64,000 bases of DNA from Anadara kagoshimensis (Eukaryota; Mollusca; Bivalvia; Arcoida; Arcidae): contig CM037872.1 of the NCBI GenBank assembly GCA_021292105.1, positions 9,760,791 through 9,824,790 on the forward strand, read 5' to 3'. The translations under genes and the position numbers were made by a program. Each line of letters begins with the position of its first letter. The stretch's first letter is position 1. Shown here one piece after another: positions 20,447 to 32,815 of the stretch. The notes beneath the pieces are model-generated. The model searched no databases, had not been told where the DNA came from, and saw only the letters and a list, made by a program, of their open reading frames with translations.

Positions 20447-22715
20447 ACCACTGCGGTATCTCAGTTGGTAGAATGCCTGCTACGTAAGTGGAAGGTCGTG
20501 GGTTGGAATTCCGACTGGGTCTGACCCAAGACTTGAAAGTGGATAGGATAGACAGTGGCGTACCGCCCTATACGCAAAAACGCAAGTGCGTACACATAAA
20601 TTTGTCATAAAAATTATTTTAAAATAAAAAAAAGTATACGAGAGAGAGAGCGCGCGCGCGTGTGTGTGTGTGTTTTCCAAATTTTCTTGCAAGTACAGAC
20701 AAACATCTTCATTTGTAATCGGAGCTCAAATTTGAAAATCTTTCAAATTATTAAACCAACAACTTTTATCCATTTAAGTCTATGATACAAACGCAGAGAA
20801 CATGTGTAGTTAAACCTGGTTAAAACTTCTAAGGATCAGTATGATCCTCATATTTAAAAATTGTAATTAAGCTCTAATTTGTATCAAAACACGAGAAGGT
20901 ATTGTTTATCTGTCTCAAAATGCAAGAAAAGCCGTGTTGAAGCATTTTACATTTCAATATTTTACGGGGGAGCATGCCCCCGGACCCCCCCCCCCTAGCG
21001 TGGTCGCGCCTTCGGCAGGTCTGGGATCCGCCAGAAACGGGGGATGAATCGAAATCGCCCGATCGGGGGATAAAGCGTCTAAGCGTTTTTATGACTATAA
21101 CATTGCGCATGCGTATTTCATTTGTTTGCCTAGAAACGGGCTTAAAATCGAGTAAAATTGATGACCTTTTATAAAAAACGGCCGCGGGGATTCATTTCTA
21201 AGTAGGGGGACTTAAAAATTTAAACAGTTACAGTAAACATATATTTCTAAAGATTTGTCGTGCGGAAAAAAAATCTGTCGTGCGGAAAAAAAGTTATAAG
21301 CTCTTAAAAATGCACTTCCGGTTATAAATGTTCCCGTTAAAAATACATCGTAGTTACGGGTATAGAAATGCTAAAAGGACCGTTTCTTACCTAGTTCAGA
21401 TGTGTGATAACCAACTCTTTGAAGATATTTTTGGTAATTTTCTGTCTGAATTTCGCCCCCACCACCATTAAATACCAAATGTTTTTAAAGAATTTACAGT
21501 CTACACATTCTTTCATGAAATGACTTGTAATTGTTCAGGATAAAATGTCCAGGTTGTGTCAGAACTTTTATTCTGTTGTAAAGTCAGGTGAAAAGCTGTA
21601 AATATGTAGCTAATATTAGTATATGTTTTAATTCTCAATCCACTGTCACAATATACTAACTAAGCTTTTAGTGGCAATTTAATTTTTCAGTTTTGACCCG
21701 TGTATATGTAGCTATATATCGAAATGTCGGGAGTGTAGGGTAAATCTATATCCTGCTTTTAGTTCCAACGTTATTGTTCTAAACTAAAGAAGATTTGTCA
21801 TTTAGCCTCCTGTTCTTTATTTCAAACAAAATAATCATATTCACTAATAATTAAAAAAAAAAAATAATAATAAACAGAAACGGTATTAACTATTGCGATT
21901 GATTATATCATCAAATTGGCTTTGTAGTGACTTGCTTAAAATTCCGAACTCAGTTTATACTATATGTGTATACAAAAATTCTTCTAATTATTCAGCATTT
22001 ACACTAGAAATAAAAGGAAGAAAACTGACAAAATGGATGTAGTGGTCTGATAAAAAAACATGATACAATAGTGTATTAATTTTTTTAATTTAGTAAATTT
22101 ATAGATTTGAATTAGCAGTCAATTTGTGTTTAATTAAAATCTTCATTCAATTGTTCTTCTTTTATTGAATCTTTCATGTCATCATTATAAAACACTGCCG
22201 ATATGTCTGTCATTTAATATTACCTGTTGCCTGTAGGATTTACAAAACTTTATTGACAACCGCGAGTATCTATGTACGATCTACCGGATGTTTACATAAG
22301 GTAGTATTACTCGCAATCATCGGAACTCTTCTGTGTACTCGCGTGTACACCCACAAGAATTACTTCCCTTTGATTGTCCCCCGATCGGGCGATCCCCCGT
22401 TTCGGGCTGATCCCAGACCTGTTCGGCGCTCCATGTTTGCGTACACATATAATCAGGTCACGGTACGCCGCTGATAGAGACTGTTTTTTCATCAAGCACT
22501 TGGCATTACAAAATGAAAGTCATGGTTCTTTCAGATGGAAACTTAAATTAAGGAGGTCCCGTGTCGTGGAAGGCATGGCATGATAAAAACCCTTTTGTAT
22601 ATTGCCATCAGTGCAATGTACAGGCAAAAGAAAATGTATTCACCTTTGCCTATAGCTGGCTATGTCTCAATATAAGTGAAATATTGTTACACATCGTTAC
22701 TAAACTCAATCTCAG
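20447..22715 (+). repeat. tRNA-derived SINE 'A' split by a 1.9-kb transposon
   Basis: The left part 20447-20552 is the tRNA-like head (TATCTCAGTTGGTAGAATG as box A, GGGTTGGAATTCC as box B) and the start of the body. The right part 22474-22715 continues with 'actgttttttcatcaagcac' and the full remainder. The junction matches the intact copies at 34184 and 43719. Confidence 0.75.
20553..22473. mobile_element. 1,921-bp non-autonomous DNA transposon, 5-bp duplication ATAGA
   Basis: Ends are CAGTGGCGTACCG and, reversed, CAGCGGCGTACCG, flanked by ATAGA (20548-20552 and 22474-22478). Long subterminal inverted segments (about 21019-21070 against 22372-22425) contain GATCGGGCGATCCCC-type GC-rich blocks, very unlike the AT-rich core. 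A GGGGGAGCATGCCCCC palindrome lies near 20965. No transposase ORF. hAT-like by TIR style and shared duplication length, otherwise unclassified. Confidence 0.7.
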
Positions 22716-23930
22716 CAGCTCTTAGGTTTTCTCTGATTTTTGGGTCCTTTTCATAAGCCTTATGTTAAACTATTGACAGGTCTGCACTGTAGGTAAAATT
22801 GCTGTTTAAATGATACTTAATATTTAAGGGTGGGTGGGTTGGTGGGTGTTGTAATTGCTTATCATAATTATTTATAAATAATAAATAACTAGTAATACGT
22901 CACCGGTAATAAAAGAAAGTGCCACAGGATACGTGCACTTTTAATAAAGAAAACTTGTGTTTTTATTGTTTTTTAAATTCATTGAATAGTATAAAAGTAA
23001 GTGCTGTATCAATTATTTCAAAATTTCTTGGATGGGAACATCTGTCTTATAAAACAGGATAAAAAGATTATTAAATTATATTAATGTTTGTTTGTTATCA
23101 AACTAGATCATTCCATGACTAAGTACTTTTTGGTTGGGGCACCACGGTCTGGATGACTGGTGTTGTGAAACTAACTCATACTTTGTAAATGTTTCCATAT
23201 GACACTGATTGGGCTGATTAAAATAATTATTTATTTATAATTACTATTATAATTGTGATTAGGATCATAATTAATATGTAACTTTTTTTCAAAATCAATT
23301 TTTCTTCTTTTATGATATTGCCATTGTGTGAGAGATAAACTTATAGTAGAGACTCGAGACAAAAATTCATTAATTTAAGCAGCACTGTCTTGGTTTTTAC
23401 GAACAGAGAGTAATCTCTTGGAGTTCTGTCATGGGAGCCATTTAAAATGCGGACAGGCTGAACAAGCGCTAAATGACAAACCTTGTGCAAACTATAATAA
23501 TGTAGTGCGGATATGTGAGCGTCATTTATCAGTGTACAAATAATCGATGTATACATTATGTTGTATGGAATATGAAAATGAATGAGCATCATTGTTTTAA
23601 CTATTTTTATTTATTATTTTAAAACTCATTAGACCAAATTAAATACAAAAAACTGGGTAAGAATCGTTAGGATAATAAAAAAGTTATAGTAAGTTAAAGT
23701 TCAATAAATAAGGGGTCTTTTTTGGATTTCTTGGGGAAAAAACTCCATAAAACATTGAAATTTACAAATATATATCTTGTACAACCTATGATAATAATAC
23801 TTAGATGTTTTAAAATTATTTAAAAATCAAGTATTCACATCTTCTTTACACATACTTCAATGTATCAGATACAATAATGGGTTGTCACATATTTAAGCAA
23901 GAAATGTAAGAAAAATGGGGAAAACCCCAG
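22716..23930. other. AT-rich non-coding DNA
   Basis: No gene and no clear element boundaries. A - strand ORF at 23341-23592 lacks coding character. Confidence 0.4.
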
Positions 23931-24900
23931 TATAATAAGATATAGATGAAAGTTAAAGGTTTGTTCGAAGGTGCACTAGTACTGAAACCTGAGTGTGACA
24001 TACTTATGTTGAAAAAAATCATAATTTGTACCAGGCTCATAAGCGAAATTCTCGGTAGCTTTGTTTTTAAATGCACTAGTACCAAAACCTGAGTGTGACA
24101 TGTGTTGAAAAATCATAATTTGTACCAGGCTCATAAACGGAATTCTCTCGGTAGCTGTGTTTTAAATACACTAGTATAGAAACCTTAGAGTGGCATATGT
24201 TGAAAAATCATAATTTGTGCCAGGTTCACAAAATAAAAACGGAATGCTCTGTAGTTTTGTTTTTAAATGCACTAGTACCAAACCCTAGTGTGACATTTGT
24301 TAAAAAATCATAATATATTGCTATTAAAAGAATCGATTCTTCCTTTATGATGTTGCCCTTGTGTGCCAGGGAAAAAATGATACTGCATACGTGCCTACCC
24401 TTACAATTTTGGCATAAGTTGCACGATTTTGAAGCTAAATTTACATTTACCACTAAAAAAAAACTTGATAATTTCTGGAAATTGGAGTTGAAACCATTTT
24501 CTAGTCTGTGTATACATGTATATTGGCAACTATCAGATGAAAGAAAATGTTTTGTTCTTAGGTGCACTAGTACCAAAACCTAAGTGTGACATGTGTTGAA
24601 AAATTATAATTTGTGCCAGGCTCATGAGATAAAAACAAAATTCTCAGTAGTTTTGTTTTTAAAATGCACCAGTATGGAAATCTGAATGTGACATGTGTTG
24701 AAAAATCCTTATTTGCGCCAGGCTCATAAGATAAAAATGAAATTCTCAGTAGTTTTGTTTTTAAAATGCACCAGTATGGAAATCTGAATGTGACATGTGT
24801 TGAAAAATCCTTATTTGCGCAAGGCTCTTAAGATAAAGCAAAATTCTCTATAGTTTTTAAATGAACTAGTATAGAAACCTGACATAAGTTAAAAAATCAT
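23931..24900. repeat. ~100-bp minisatellite, interrupted
   Basis: Units contain 'gcactagtaccaaaacctga', 'gtgtgacatgtgttgaaaaa' and 'ccaggctcataa', starting near 23971, 24073, 24168, 24268, 24562, 24666 and 24770. A ~250-bp unrelated segment lies at 24310-24560. The - strand ORFs here are by-products of the repeat. Confidence 0.75.
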
Positions 24901-25084
24901 AATTGATATGTCACTTTTTAAAAAATCAATTTTACCTTTAAGATGTTGTTGTGTGCCAGGAATTAGATAAGATAAAGGTAAAATTGCGTGTAGTTGTGTT
25001 TTTTGTGTGTTCCAATTCTGAAACTTATCGTGCTTTTACAATAATCGATTTTCTTTTATGAAGTGTGCCATGGATAAGATGAAA

Positions 25085-25470
25085 TTGTAAACAGTTTTAT
25101 ATAAAATGCGGAATTTGGAAGAAAAACACAAAATTTTAAAATAACAGATTATTATTATTATTATATCTTGTAAGGTGTTTGTAAAATTATCCAGTTAAAT
25201 TAACCAAAATCAGATAGTTTTATATAAAATGTTGATGTTTTTGGAGAAAAACACAAAGTTTTAGAATCACAGATTAGATATATATATATATATGGTATGT
25301 AGGCTTGGTTGAAATTGTGTTTGTTAAAAAGTCCAGTAAAATCAACCAAAATCATAGTTTATATAAAGTGCTAAATTTGGGTGAAAAAATGTAAAATTTG
25401 TAACATATATATATATATATATGGTATGTAGGCTTGGTTGATAAGGTGTTTGTTAAAATGTCCATTATGG
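25085..25470. repeat. Three ~135-bp tandem units with TA microsatellites
   Basis: Each unit has 'tttatataaaatg', 'gaaaaacacaaa.ttt', a TA or ATT microsatellite and 'gtgtttgttaaaa'. The (TA)n runs at 25279-25292 and 25404-25421 are at the same unit position. Confidence 0.65.
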
Positions 25471-26096
25471 TTATAAATGTCAGTTGACTGTCCAGTAAGC
25501 GGACTGACGGATCTGACAAGGTGTGTATGAAGTATGTAACTTACATATTATACCTGTTAACTGACCATACCGCTTGACCGCTGGGGTTACTTATTAAACA
25601 TCTTGTTTCTATTTTTGGTCTTGTTTACCTGTAATAAACCTGATATATATTATTAATACTTGGTCAGGTGATTAAATATAAAAATTCTACAGTTATTTGT
25701 CTTAGCCGAGCTCGTTAAGATTGATGTCCAGTCCTTCCTTATTTAGCCAGTGATTTTTTTTTTTATTCTCGTTACACATTGCTGTTTGGTTACTCAGATT
25801 ATAACTTGTATTCTATTGGTTCATGTGGTCAGCGGACTTTATGGCACTTCTCGCTATAAATTTGTGTTTTAATTATTGGTATTTGTGTGGTCTAAATTAT
25901 CCACAGGAATTTTTTTGGTGATTTTTCATCTGGCTTTTGTTTTGGGTTGATATTTTTGGTCGCTATCTATGTCTTTCTTGGTCTATTTATTTTCATTTTT
26001 TATTGGTCCCTAATTCATCTGTTACTAAAAATAATTTGTTCTTTTCTAATTACATGTGTGTTTTTTTAAGCGGTATGTCTTTGATCTTTCATTTGA

Positions 26097-26385
26097 GCTC
26101 AGATAGCTGATCCAACCTTGTATTTTTCTCCTTCATGATTCATTTGTTGTTAAAAACAATTTCTTATTTTCTGATTACATGTTTTTTTTTAAAGTTGGAT
26201 GTCTTCGATTGTTCAGAAAGCTGATCCAACCTTGCATTTTTCTCCTTCATGATTCATCTGTTGTTAAAAACAATTTCTTATTTTCTGATTACATGTTTTT
26301 TTTTAAAAGTTGGATGTCTTTGATTGTTCAGAAAGCTGATCCAACCTTGTATTTTTCTCCTTCATGATTCATTTGTTGACAAATA
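26097..26385. repeat. ~115-bp minisatellite, about 2.5 units
   Basis: Repeats of 'agctgatccaaccttg', 'tttttctccttcatgattca' and a T-run followed by 'gttggatgtctt'. Units are near identical. Confidence 0.8.
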
Positions 26386-26639
26386 AGATATCTTAGGATT
26401 TTTTTTCCATCCTAGGCATTTCTCCCCTCCTTATAAAGTATGTTGACCAGTTATTTTATGTGCCTTAAATTACTACCAAATTAAGGTAGTTTACCCTAGT
26501 GGAAATTTCTAAAACTTCCCAATTTGACCACTTAATATTTTCAAAACAACAGTGATAAGCTAGCAAATTAAGTACTTATCCAAAACAGTTCTGATGCTGT
26601 CACAATATGACATCCTTGCAATGCAGATCATAGTTATAT

Positions 26640-27170
26640 AGCAGGTCCCAGTTTCACAATCATTATACCCTCCACTTAAAAAGTGGGGGATATATAGTGA
26701 TAGGGGTGTCCGTCCGTGTGTCCGTCCGTGTGTCCATCCTTCCGTCCTTCCATTACACCTTAGGGTACCTATCTCTTATCCGCAACTCCTCCTAAACTCT
26801 TCAATAGATTTTCATAAAACTTTCACAACACAATCTTTGTGATATAATGTAGATGTGCACCTCCTATTTAAAAATTTGATCCGATGGATTTTTGGTAGCG
26901 GGGTTTTTTTTTTTGTGAGCTTGTGTGTGGCTCACAGTTTATCTAGTTTCTTAACTAATATTTTCCTGAATTTAAATTTTGCAAATTTGGTAACCTTTGT
27001 TGGAACTGCTAATAAATATTTTTGACAAAAACTAATATAATTTTTTTTTAAGCTGGAAGTGATCTACAAAATAACACCATAAATTTATAAAGATTTGAAA
27101 TTTTGACAGATTTAAGTTAAAGAAATACTTGGTTAAGGAATGATTGTGAAACAGGGACCTGGTCATAATG
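26640..27170. mobile_element. Palindromic AT-rich MITE interrupted by another repeat
   Basis: 'aggtcccagtttcacaatca' at 26643 and its inverse 'aaggaatgattgtgaaacag' near 27140 bound it. About 26664-26938 is a separate insert with a head hairpin (ataccctccacttaaaaag/tggggg), a GTCCGTCC microsatellite and 'actcctcctaaactcttc', structurally like a truncated relative of the pearl-like elements. Confidence 0.5.
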
Positions 27171-28185
27171 TAGTTGGCTATATTTTAGAACATCATATTT
27201 TCTTAATTTTAAAGGCAGAAGGCAGTTGTTTTAAAAATGTATCTAAATCACTGTTGACCAGTGTTGTTTCTTGAATAAACAGATTGGCTTTTGTCTTTTG
27301 TTCATGAAAAAATTAACCAATTTAACATTTTGCACACTGCAGAATAATTATGCATAGTGGATTATGCAGTTTGCGCGTGCTTCACCGTCGTTTATCACCT
27401 CATAAACGACACAAAACACTATGTCAATTCTTAAATGAACCAATTCAACATTTTGCCCACTGCAGAATTATTATGCATAGTGGAAAATTATTTCTCACAC
27501 CAGACATGGAAATCCTGTGTTTTTACCCATATGCAATTTTCCTGTGTCACCCTAGAGTGCGATCACTTGTCTCAACAAACAATTTCACATCGTCACAATC
27601 ACTTACACTTGCTTGATGATTTCATTTTCATTTTATGTGAGAATGTCAACAAATATCAAAGTGTATCTTCCTGTAAGATGACCCCCATCTCAAAAAATAA
27701 ATTTTAGGGTTAAAAAAAACTGTCTTATATGCAAGGATTTACTGTAATCGATTTTTGTTGACGTCATTATCAGGAGGCATGGATAGTGACGTGAAAACTA
27801 AAAATTTGATGCAATTTTTTATGTATAAATTATGTTTTATGTTGCAAATGTGTGAGAAAAAGAATCGTACACCAGTAACAGGAGAAAACAGAGATATCTC
27901 AAACTCGGATGAATATTTTCAATGTCCAAAACTTGCTAAAGTTTATCCTTGTTTGAGTTATCTCTTATCCTGTTACAGGTGTAAGATTCTATTAGTCACA
28001 GATGCAAATTTATTTTATTTCTTATAATTTAATTCATAGAATTTTTCAAACAAAACACAATTTAAACAACAACACAGACATAGCAAGTGAAATAATAACA
28101 TCTCTATGGTGTAGAAATGTATAGTCCATAATAACATATCCTTACAGAGATTAGAGTAGAATGAGTTTTATGTCTGAAGGACCCT
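27171..28185. other. Non-coding, with inverted-repeat segments
   Basis: 'gcagaataattatgcatagt' at 27341 is repeated at 27462. 'gtaacaggagaaaacagag' at 27877 has an inverse near 27965. Part of this sequence is related to 56390-56510. ORFs here are not credible. Confidence 0.35.
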
Positions 28186-28189
28186 GTGA

Positions 28190-28440
28190 TTGTCATATTT
28201 AAATTGCAGAGTGCTTGAAGAAAGATTGGGCACTGCATATTTTCAAGTCTTGGTCAGACCAGGCCAGGATTTGAATCAAAGACCTCCCACATTAAGGAAG
28301 GGAGCACTCTACCAACTAATCTTTGTGCTTGGGAAAGAATGGGCACTACCTATTTTCAAGTCTTGGTCAAACATGGCCAGGATTTGATCCTAAGACTTCC
28401 CAAAAAGGAAGCAAGCACTGTACCAACTGGGCTTCTATAG
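28190..28440 (-). repeat. SINE 'A' fragment with two tRNA-like heads in tandem
   Basis: Two successive ~125-bp copies each run from 'gcactnncnattttcaagtc' through 'ccaggatttgaa/t' (degraded box B) to 'gcactctaccaact' (degraded box A). It is a dimer of SINE 5' regions in - orientation. Confidence 0.5.
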
Positions 28441-28455
28441 TGATACTTAGTTTTA

Positions 28456-28614
28456 CAGTCTAACCTGCCTTAAAGGCCACCTCTATGTAAGGGCCACCTG
28501 CTTATAAAGGTCAGTAGCATTGTATCCCAGTTGTTCTTCATTCATATTATTTGAACCTGTATATAAAGACCACTTTTACTGGTTCCCTTTGGTGGCCTTT
28601 ATAGACAAGGTTGA
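28456..28614. mobile_element. MITE of the 'AACCTGCCTTAAAGGCCACC' family
   Basis: CAGTCTAACCTGCCTTAAAG at the left end and the inverse 'ggtggcctttatagacaagg' at the right. Shorter than the 180-bp copies. Confidence 0.6.
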
Positions 28615-28799
28615 CAGAAGAAAACAACTGAAATCTATAGAGTTGAAGTTTTATTTATAGTCTTATATTGACAGTTTTATTTTTATTTTTTTTTTATTTT
28701 GATCTGATCAGCTCCAGGCAAGCTACCATCTGTAACATATTTTAAATATTTTATTAAATAAATACCAGATATTTTGTCACACATGAGTACTGGTAAAAT

Positions 28800-30118
28800 T
28801 TAGAATAAATAGAAAAATAAACATGACATGTTTTATGTGAAGAATTATAAAATGTTAAACTTTTATCAGAGCATCTTTATAAAATTATAGTTTAATCCAT
28901 GATAGAGATTGTAATCAGTCACAATAGTGGCATGCTGTAAAATGTGGCGTGGTTCTTTGTCAGAGCATCTTTATAAAATTATACTATAACCCATGATAGA
29001 TCAGAATAGTGGTGTGCTGTAAAATGTGGCTTAGTTTTTTATCAGAGAATCCTCAAAAAAAATTATACTTCAATTCATGATAGAGATTACAATCATTCAA
29101 ACTAGTGGCTTGTTGTAAAACATGGTGAGAGATTTTAATGCCTGTAAAATGCCTTTAAAATTATACTTTAATCCATGATACAGATTGTAATTATTCAGCA
29201 TAGTGGCATGCTGAAAAACGTGGTGTAAGTTTGTAGTCTTTCAAAGTAGTGGCTGTAAATGTGGTGGTTTGCTTCTTTATCAGATAATCAAAAACAAACA
29301 TACTAATCCATGTCTGAATCACAATCCAGAAGCTTGAGTACCTAATGTTAAACTGTTTTGTTTAAAGATTTTTGGTAGACAAAAGTTTTAAGTTGAAGTG
29401 TTTTGTTGGTGCAGACTTGTTTTTCCTCTGCTCATAATAACCCCATATGTACAGAGTTCAAAGTTGCAACAAAATAGGCACCATGGCAACTAAAATTCTG
29501 ATTTTGCTACGAGTGGCCAATTTGCTACTGTCAAACAGAAAAAGTAAATTAAAACTATGAGGGATGACCAGAAGAATATTTAGACACAAGCTACTACTGG
29601 TAGTTTCATAAAAAGCAACTATAGGAATCAAAAACAAACATACTAATCCATGTCCGAATCACAATCCAGAAGCAAAGTAAAAACTTTGGAACTGACAAGT
29701 TAGACACGTGAACATCCACCAGGGAAGTGAGGCCAGGTGCTCTGGAAGGATAAGCACCTCCTGTTTAGCTAGCTATACCCGCCATGTGTGTACTCAAAAT
29801 TTGTGAAAGGAACATGGAACTATGGGATGTCAAATATATCCAGGGCAATCTTGGACACAGACATCAAACTTATCAACAATACTGTGATGATGGCCATAAA
29901 ACTCTTTGAAGGCCTTGATAAGCCCAGGCTTGCAATATCTTTGAGTCAACAATTTATTTGCAAGCAACCTGCTTCATTGTACATAGTGGCTTGCTGTAAA
30001 ATGTGGTGTGGCTTTTTGTCAGAGCATCATGCTTTATGAAATGAATGCTTATCCATGATACAGATTATAATTGTAGAAATTGGTGGCTTGTTGTAAAATA
30101 TGGTGTAATTCTTTATAC
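28800..30118. repeat. ~110-bp degenerate tandem repeat interrupted by other repeats
   Basis: Units contain 'ctttaatccatgatagagatt', 'tagtggcatgctgtaaaatg' and 'tttatcagagcatc'. About 29285-29985 is inserted material: the 'caaaaacaaacatactaatc' family and the empty-site copy of the 17.5-kb repeat. Confidence 0.6.
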
Positions 30119-30136
30119 ACTTTCATTTCATTTGAA

Positions 30137-31045
30137 GGGGGCCCGGATGGCCAAGTGGTATATGGCTTGTGTGCTTGGATCACAGATTCTAGTGTGAGAA
30201 AGTTTTGTCAGTTCACTCAGGGTTTTACACAACTTTTCAAAAATGTGGGTTTTTGAGACTCCAATAGAAAAATAAATGGGGTCCAAACCTACAAATGTGG
30301 GTCCCATAACTGAGTTAAATTAAAAGTACTAATTATATAATTATGATTATATATAGTCCTGGTGTCGCGATAATGTTAAATTTTGAAAATTGTTACAACC
30401 GACTTAGAATGCATTGTTTTTCGATGCACAGATGCATGAATCACACACCATCACGTTTTTTGTGCATTTTACCCATGGATACCGCATTGACCATGCTGTT
30501 AAAAACCTTTGTTCTCTTTTAAATGTCAAGTCAGACGAGCCTGACTGCACATGTTCTGAATCAATTGTCTTTGATTATTTTTCTTTTGGTGTATACTTAA
30601 GAAAAGCTACTGATGTCAAGGACATCGGCACCACGTGTCTAACCGATTCAAAGCGAATTCCACTACAGGCCAATCAAAATTTTGCCGGAAATTTACGAGT
30701 ACTATTTTTACACAAAAATGTATTTTTAGAGCACTGGGAATTCCAACATTTAGAAGGTTTTCGAAAAATCCTTGTCTATATCAACAGAATTTCAATTTTT
30801 CAAACACATTTTCCCATTGAATTCAAATTGAATTACAGACGCGTATGGTAATTTTTTTGCATCCAACATAATTTATTTTGCGTAAAAAATGCAGAATTGC
30901 GCGTCCCGTAAAACCCTTGTTCACTTGCTGAAGATCTGCGCTTTTCTCTGGGCACTCCTAGTTTCCTACACCATTCTAAAACCGGCTGCCTCGATGTAAG
31001 TGTAAGAATCTTGACTGGGGGTAAAGCCGTTACTCCACTTTCATT
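30137..31045 (+). repeat. SINE 'B' split by a 702-bp hAT-like element
   Basis: The head GGATGGCCAAGTGGTATATG and 'gtgagaaagttttgtcagttc' lie left of the insert. 'ttcacttgctgaagatctgc', 'ttttctctgggcactcc' and 'gtgtaagaatcttgactggg' lie to the right. Confidence 0.65.
30218..30919. mobile_element. hAT-like element in SINE, duplication TTCACT, with a 145-codon ORF
   Basis: CAGGGTTTTAC at the left and, reversed, CAAGGGTTTTAC at the right; TTCACT lies at 30212-30217 and 30920-30925. An ORF at 30414-30851 (+) has 145 codons (MFFDAQMHESHTITFFVHFT...) and no recognisable domain. It is the longest non-GPCR ORF in the window outside the gap artefact, so it may be a remnant of an element protein, but chance is possible. 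Confidence 0.6.
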
Positions 31046-31747
31046 TGAAGACAGATAACATGTGTTGTTTATTTTGTAACAGTGAGTGAAAAATACAATT
31101 TACCAGTAGTTACATGTAATTTTTATTGTGATAGAATGGTGCATTAAGTATATCAAGGAGGATGGCATGTGATTTCATTACCTAAAACTACAGCCAAATA
31201 TAGATAATTTCCCTTGAGGCAAATGACTAAAATGTTCCAATTAGACATCTAAAAATTCCCAAAATGATAGTGACACATGAAATGTTACAGATATCAAGAT
31301 ATATAGCTAAGTCATCATTTTGACATGGCTTGTTGGCTTTGTTTATATAGTGCAGGCCTGGAAAATCCTTAAATTTTGATGTTGCCCTAAAAAGACCCTA
31401 AAAACAAGTCTGACCCTAAAAAGCCCTTGAATTTATCCTGAAGGCCCTACAAAGCTCTTGAATTTGGCCAGTTGGGTGTCTGTATTTCGATATTAAGTGG
31501 TTGCAAATAGACTGATATAAATAAATAAATAAATTAATAAATTACATTGAAATGAGCAATTTAAAAGTACCTGGCCCTCCCGAACACCCAACTTCAACCT
31601 TATCCACTTTAAGTGTCGTTACTATGGACACGATAGTAATTGTTTTATTGATTTAATTGTCTTTGCTCAAATATTTTTTTCTAAAATTGTCTTTCTGATT
31701 AGGCCTTGAATTTGTAAATAAGACCCTGAAAAGACCCTAAAAAGTTG

Positions 31748-32815
31748 TTAAATTTGGAGTCCAAATGTCTGTGCGAACCTTGTAGTGGCAAAATGACATG
31801 TTGATATTCCTGGTATTGGACATACTACTATTCTTGATATAGTGACATAGTAGTGTTCCTGATATAGTGGCATGCTTGTGTTCCTGGTATAGTAACATGT
31901 TGATGTCCCTTTTATAGTGAGAGGCTGCGGTGGCCTAATGGATAAGACGTCAGTCTTCAAATCCAGGGTCTCTCACCTCTGTGAGTTCGAGTTCCGCTCG
32001 GACCACATGTGGGAAAGTGAATTTTCCTTGTGAAAGTGAATTTTCCTTGCCCTTGGCCTTTACTGATTCACCTGGTATCAGTATAATGTACTTGGGGAGT
32101 GGTAAGCTTGTCTGCGGCGTACTGACTCTGTGAGCTAGCACGTTAAAGTTGCCCTGAGTGCGCGCTAGTACAAGGCAGACCATACAACACACTCGCACTA
32201 CAAGCATACACAAAATTGTTCATAGATTAATCCATAGAGATTAATAAAATAGTTCTCGTTGCGAATAGCTGAAAAATTGCTGATGCCACGTTAAGCAACA
32301 TTCAACCAACCAACCAACCTTTTATAGTGTCATGGTAGTGTTTCTGGTATGGTGACATATTGGTGTTTCTGGCATAGTGACATGTAGGTGTTCATGACAT
32401 AGTGACATATTGGTGTTCTTGGTATATTGGCATGGTGTTCCTGCTATAGTGACATGTTGGTGTTCTTGGCATAGTGACATGTAGTTGTTATTGACATAGT
32501 GACATGTTGGTGTTTCTGGCATAGTGGCATGTTAGTTTCCTAGCACAGTAATATGGTAGTGTTTCTGGTATTGTTTCTGGCATAGTGACATGTAGGTGTT
32601 CTTGACATAATGACATTGGTGTTCAAAGTATTGTGACATATTGGTGTTCCTTGTATAGTGACATATTGGTGTTCCTTGTATAGTGACATGTTGGTGTTCT
32701 TTGTATAGTGACATATTGGTGTTTCTGGGATATTGACATGTTGGTGTTCCTGGTATAGTGGCATTGTTGTTCACGACATAGTGACATGGCTTTGTTTCTA
32801 GGATAGTGAAAATAT
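31748..32815. repeat. 25-bp minisatellite, split by a SINE
   Basis: The unit is about 25 bp: 'ttggtgttcctggtatagtg' then 'acatg'. It covers 31790-31919 and 32318-32815, with a SINE in between. The - strand ORFs at 32322-32774 (CHYTRNT-like repeats) are translation artefacts of the 25-bp unit in rotating frames. Confidence 0.85.
31920..32317 (+). mobile_element. Full-length tRNA(Arg)-like SINE with 12-bp duplication
   Basis: CCTTTTATAGTG flanks both sides (31908-31919, 32318-32329). The head has TGGCCTAATGGATAAG (box A, as in tRNA-Arg) and GAGTTCGAGTTCC (box B). The ~400-bp element ends in a (CAAC)n-like tail 'ttcaaccaaccaaccaacc'. Perfect duplications indicate a young insertion into the minisatellite. 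Confidence 0.85.

Noticed and set aside
32322-32774. Minus-strand ORFs with repeated CHYTRNTNMS-like peptides
   Set aside because: Produced by the 25-bp minisatellite, whose period rotates through all frames; no start context and no homology to known repeat proteins.
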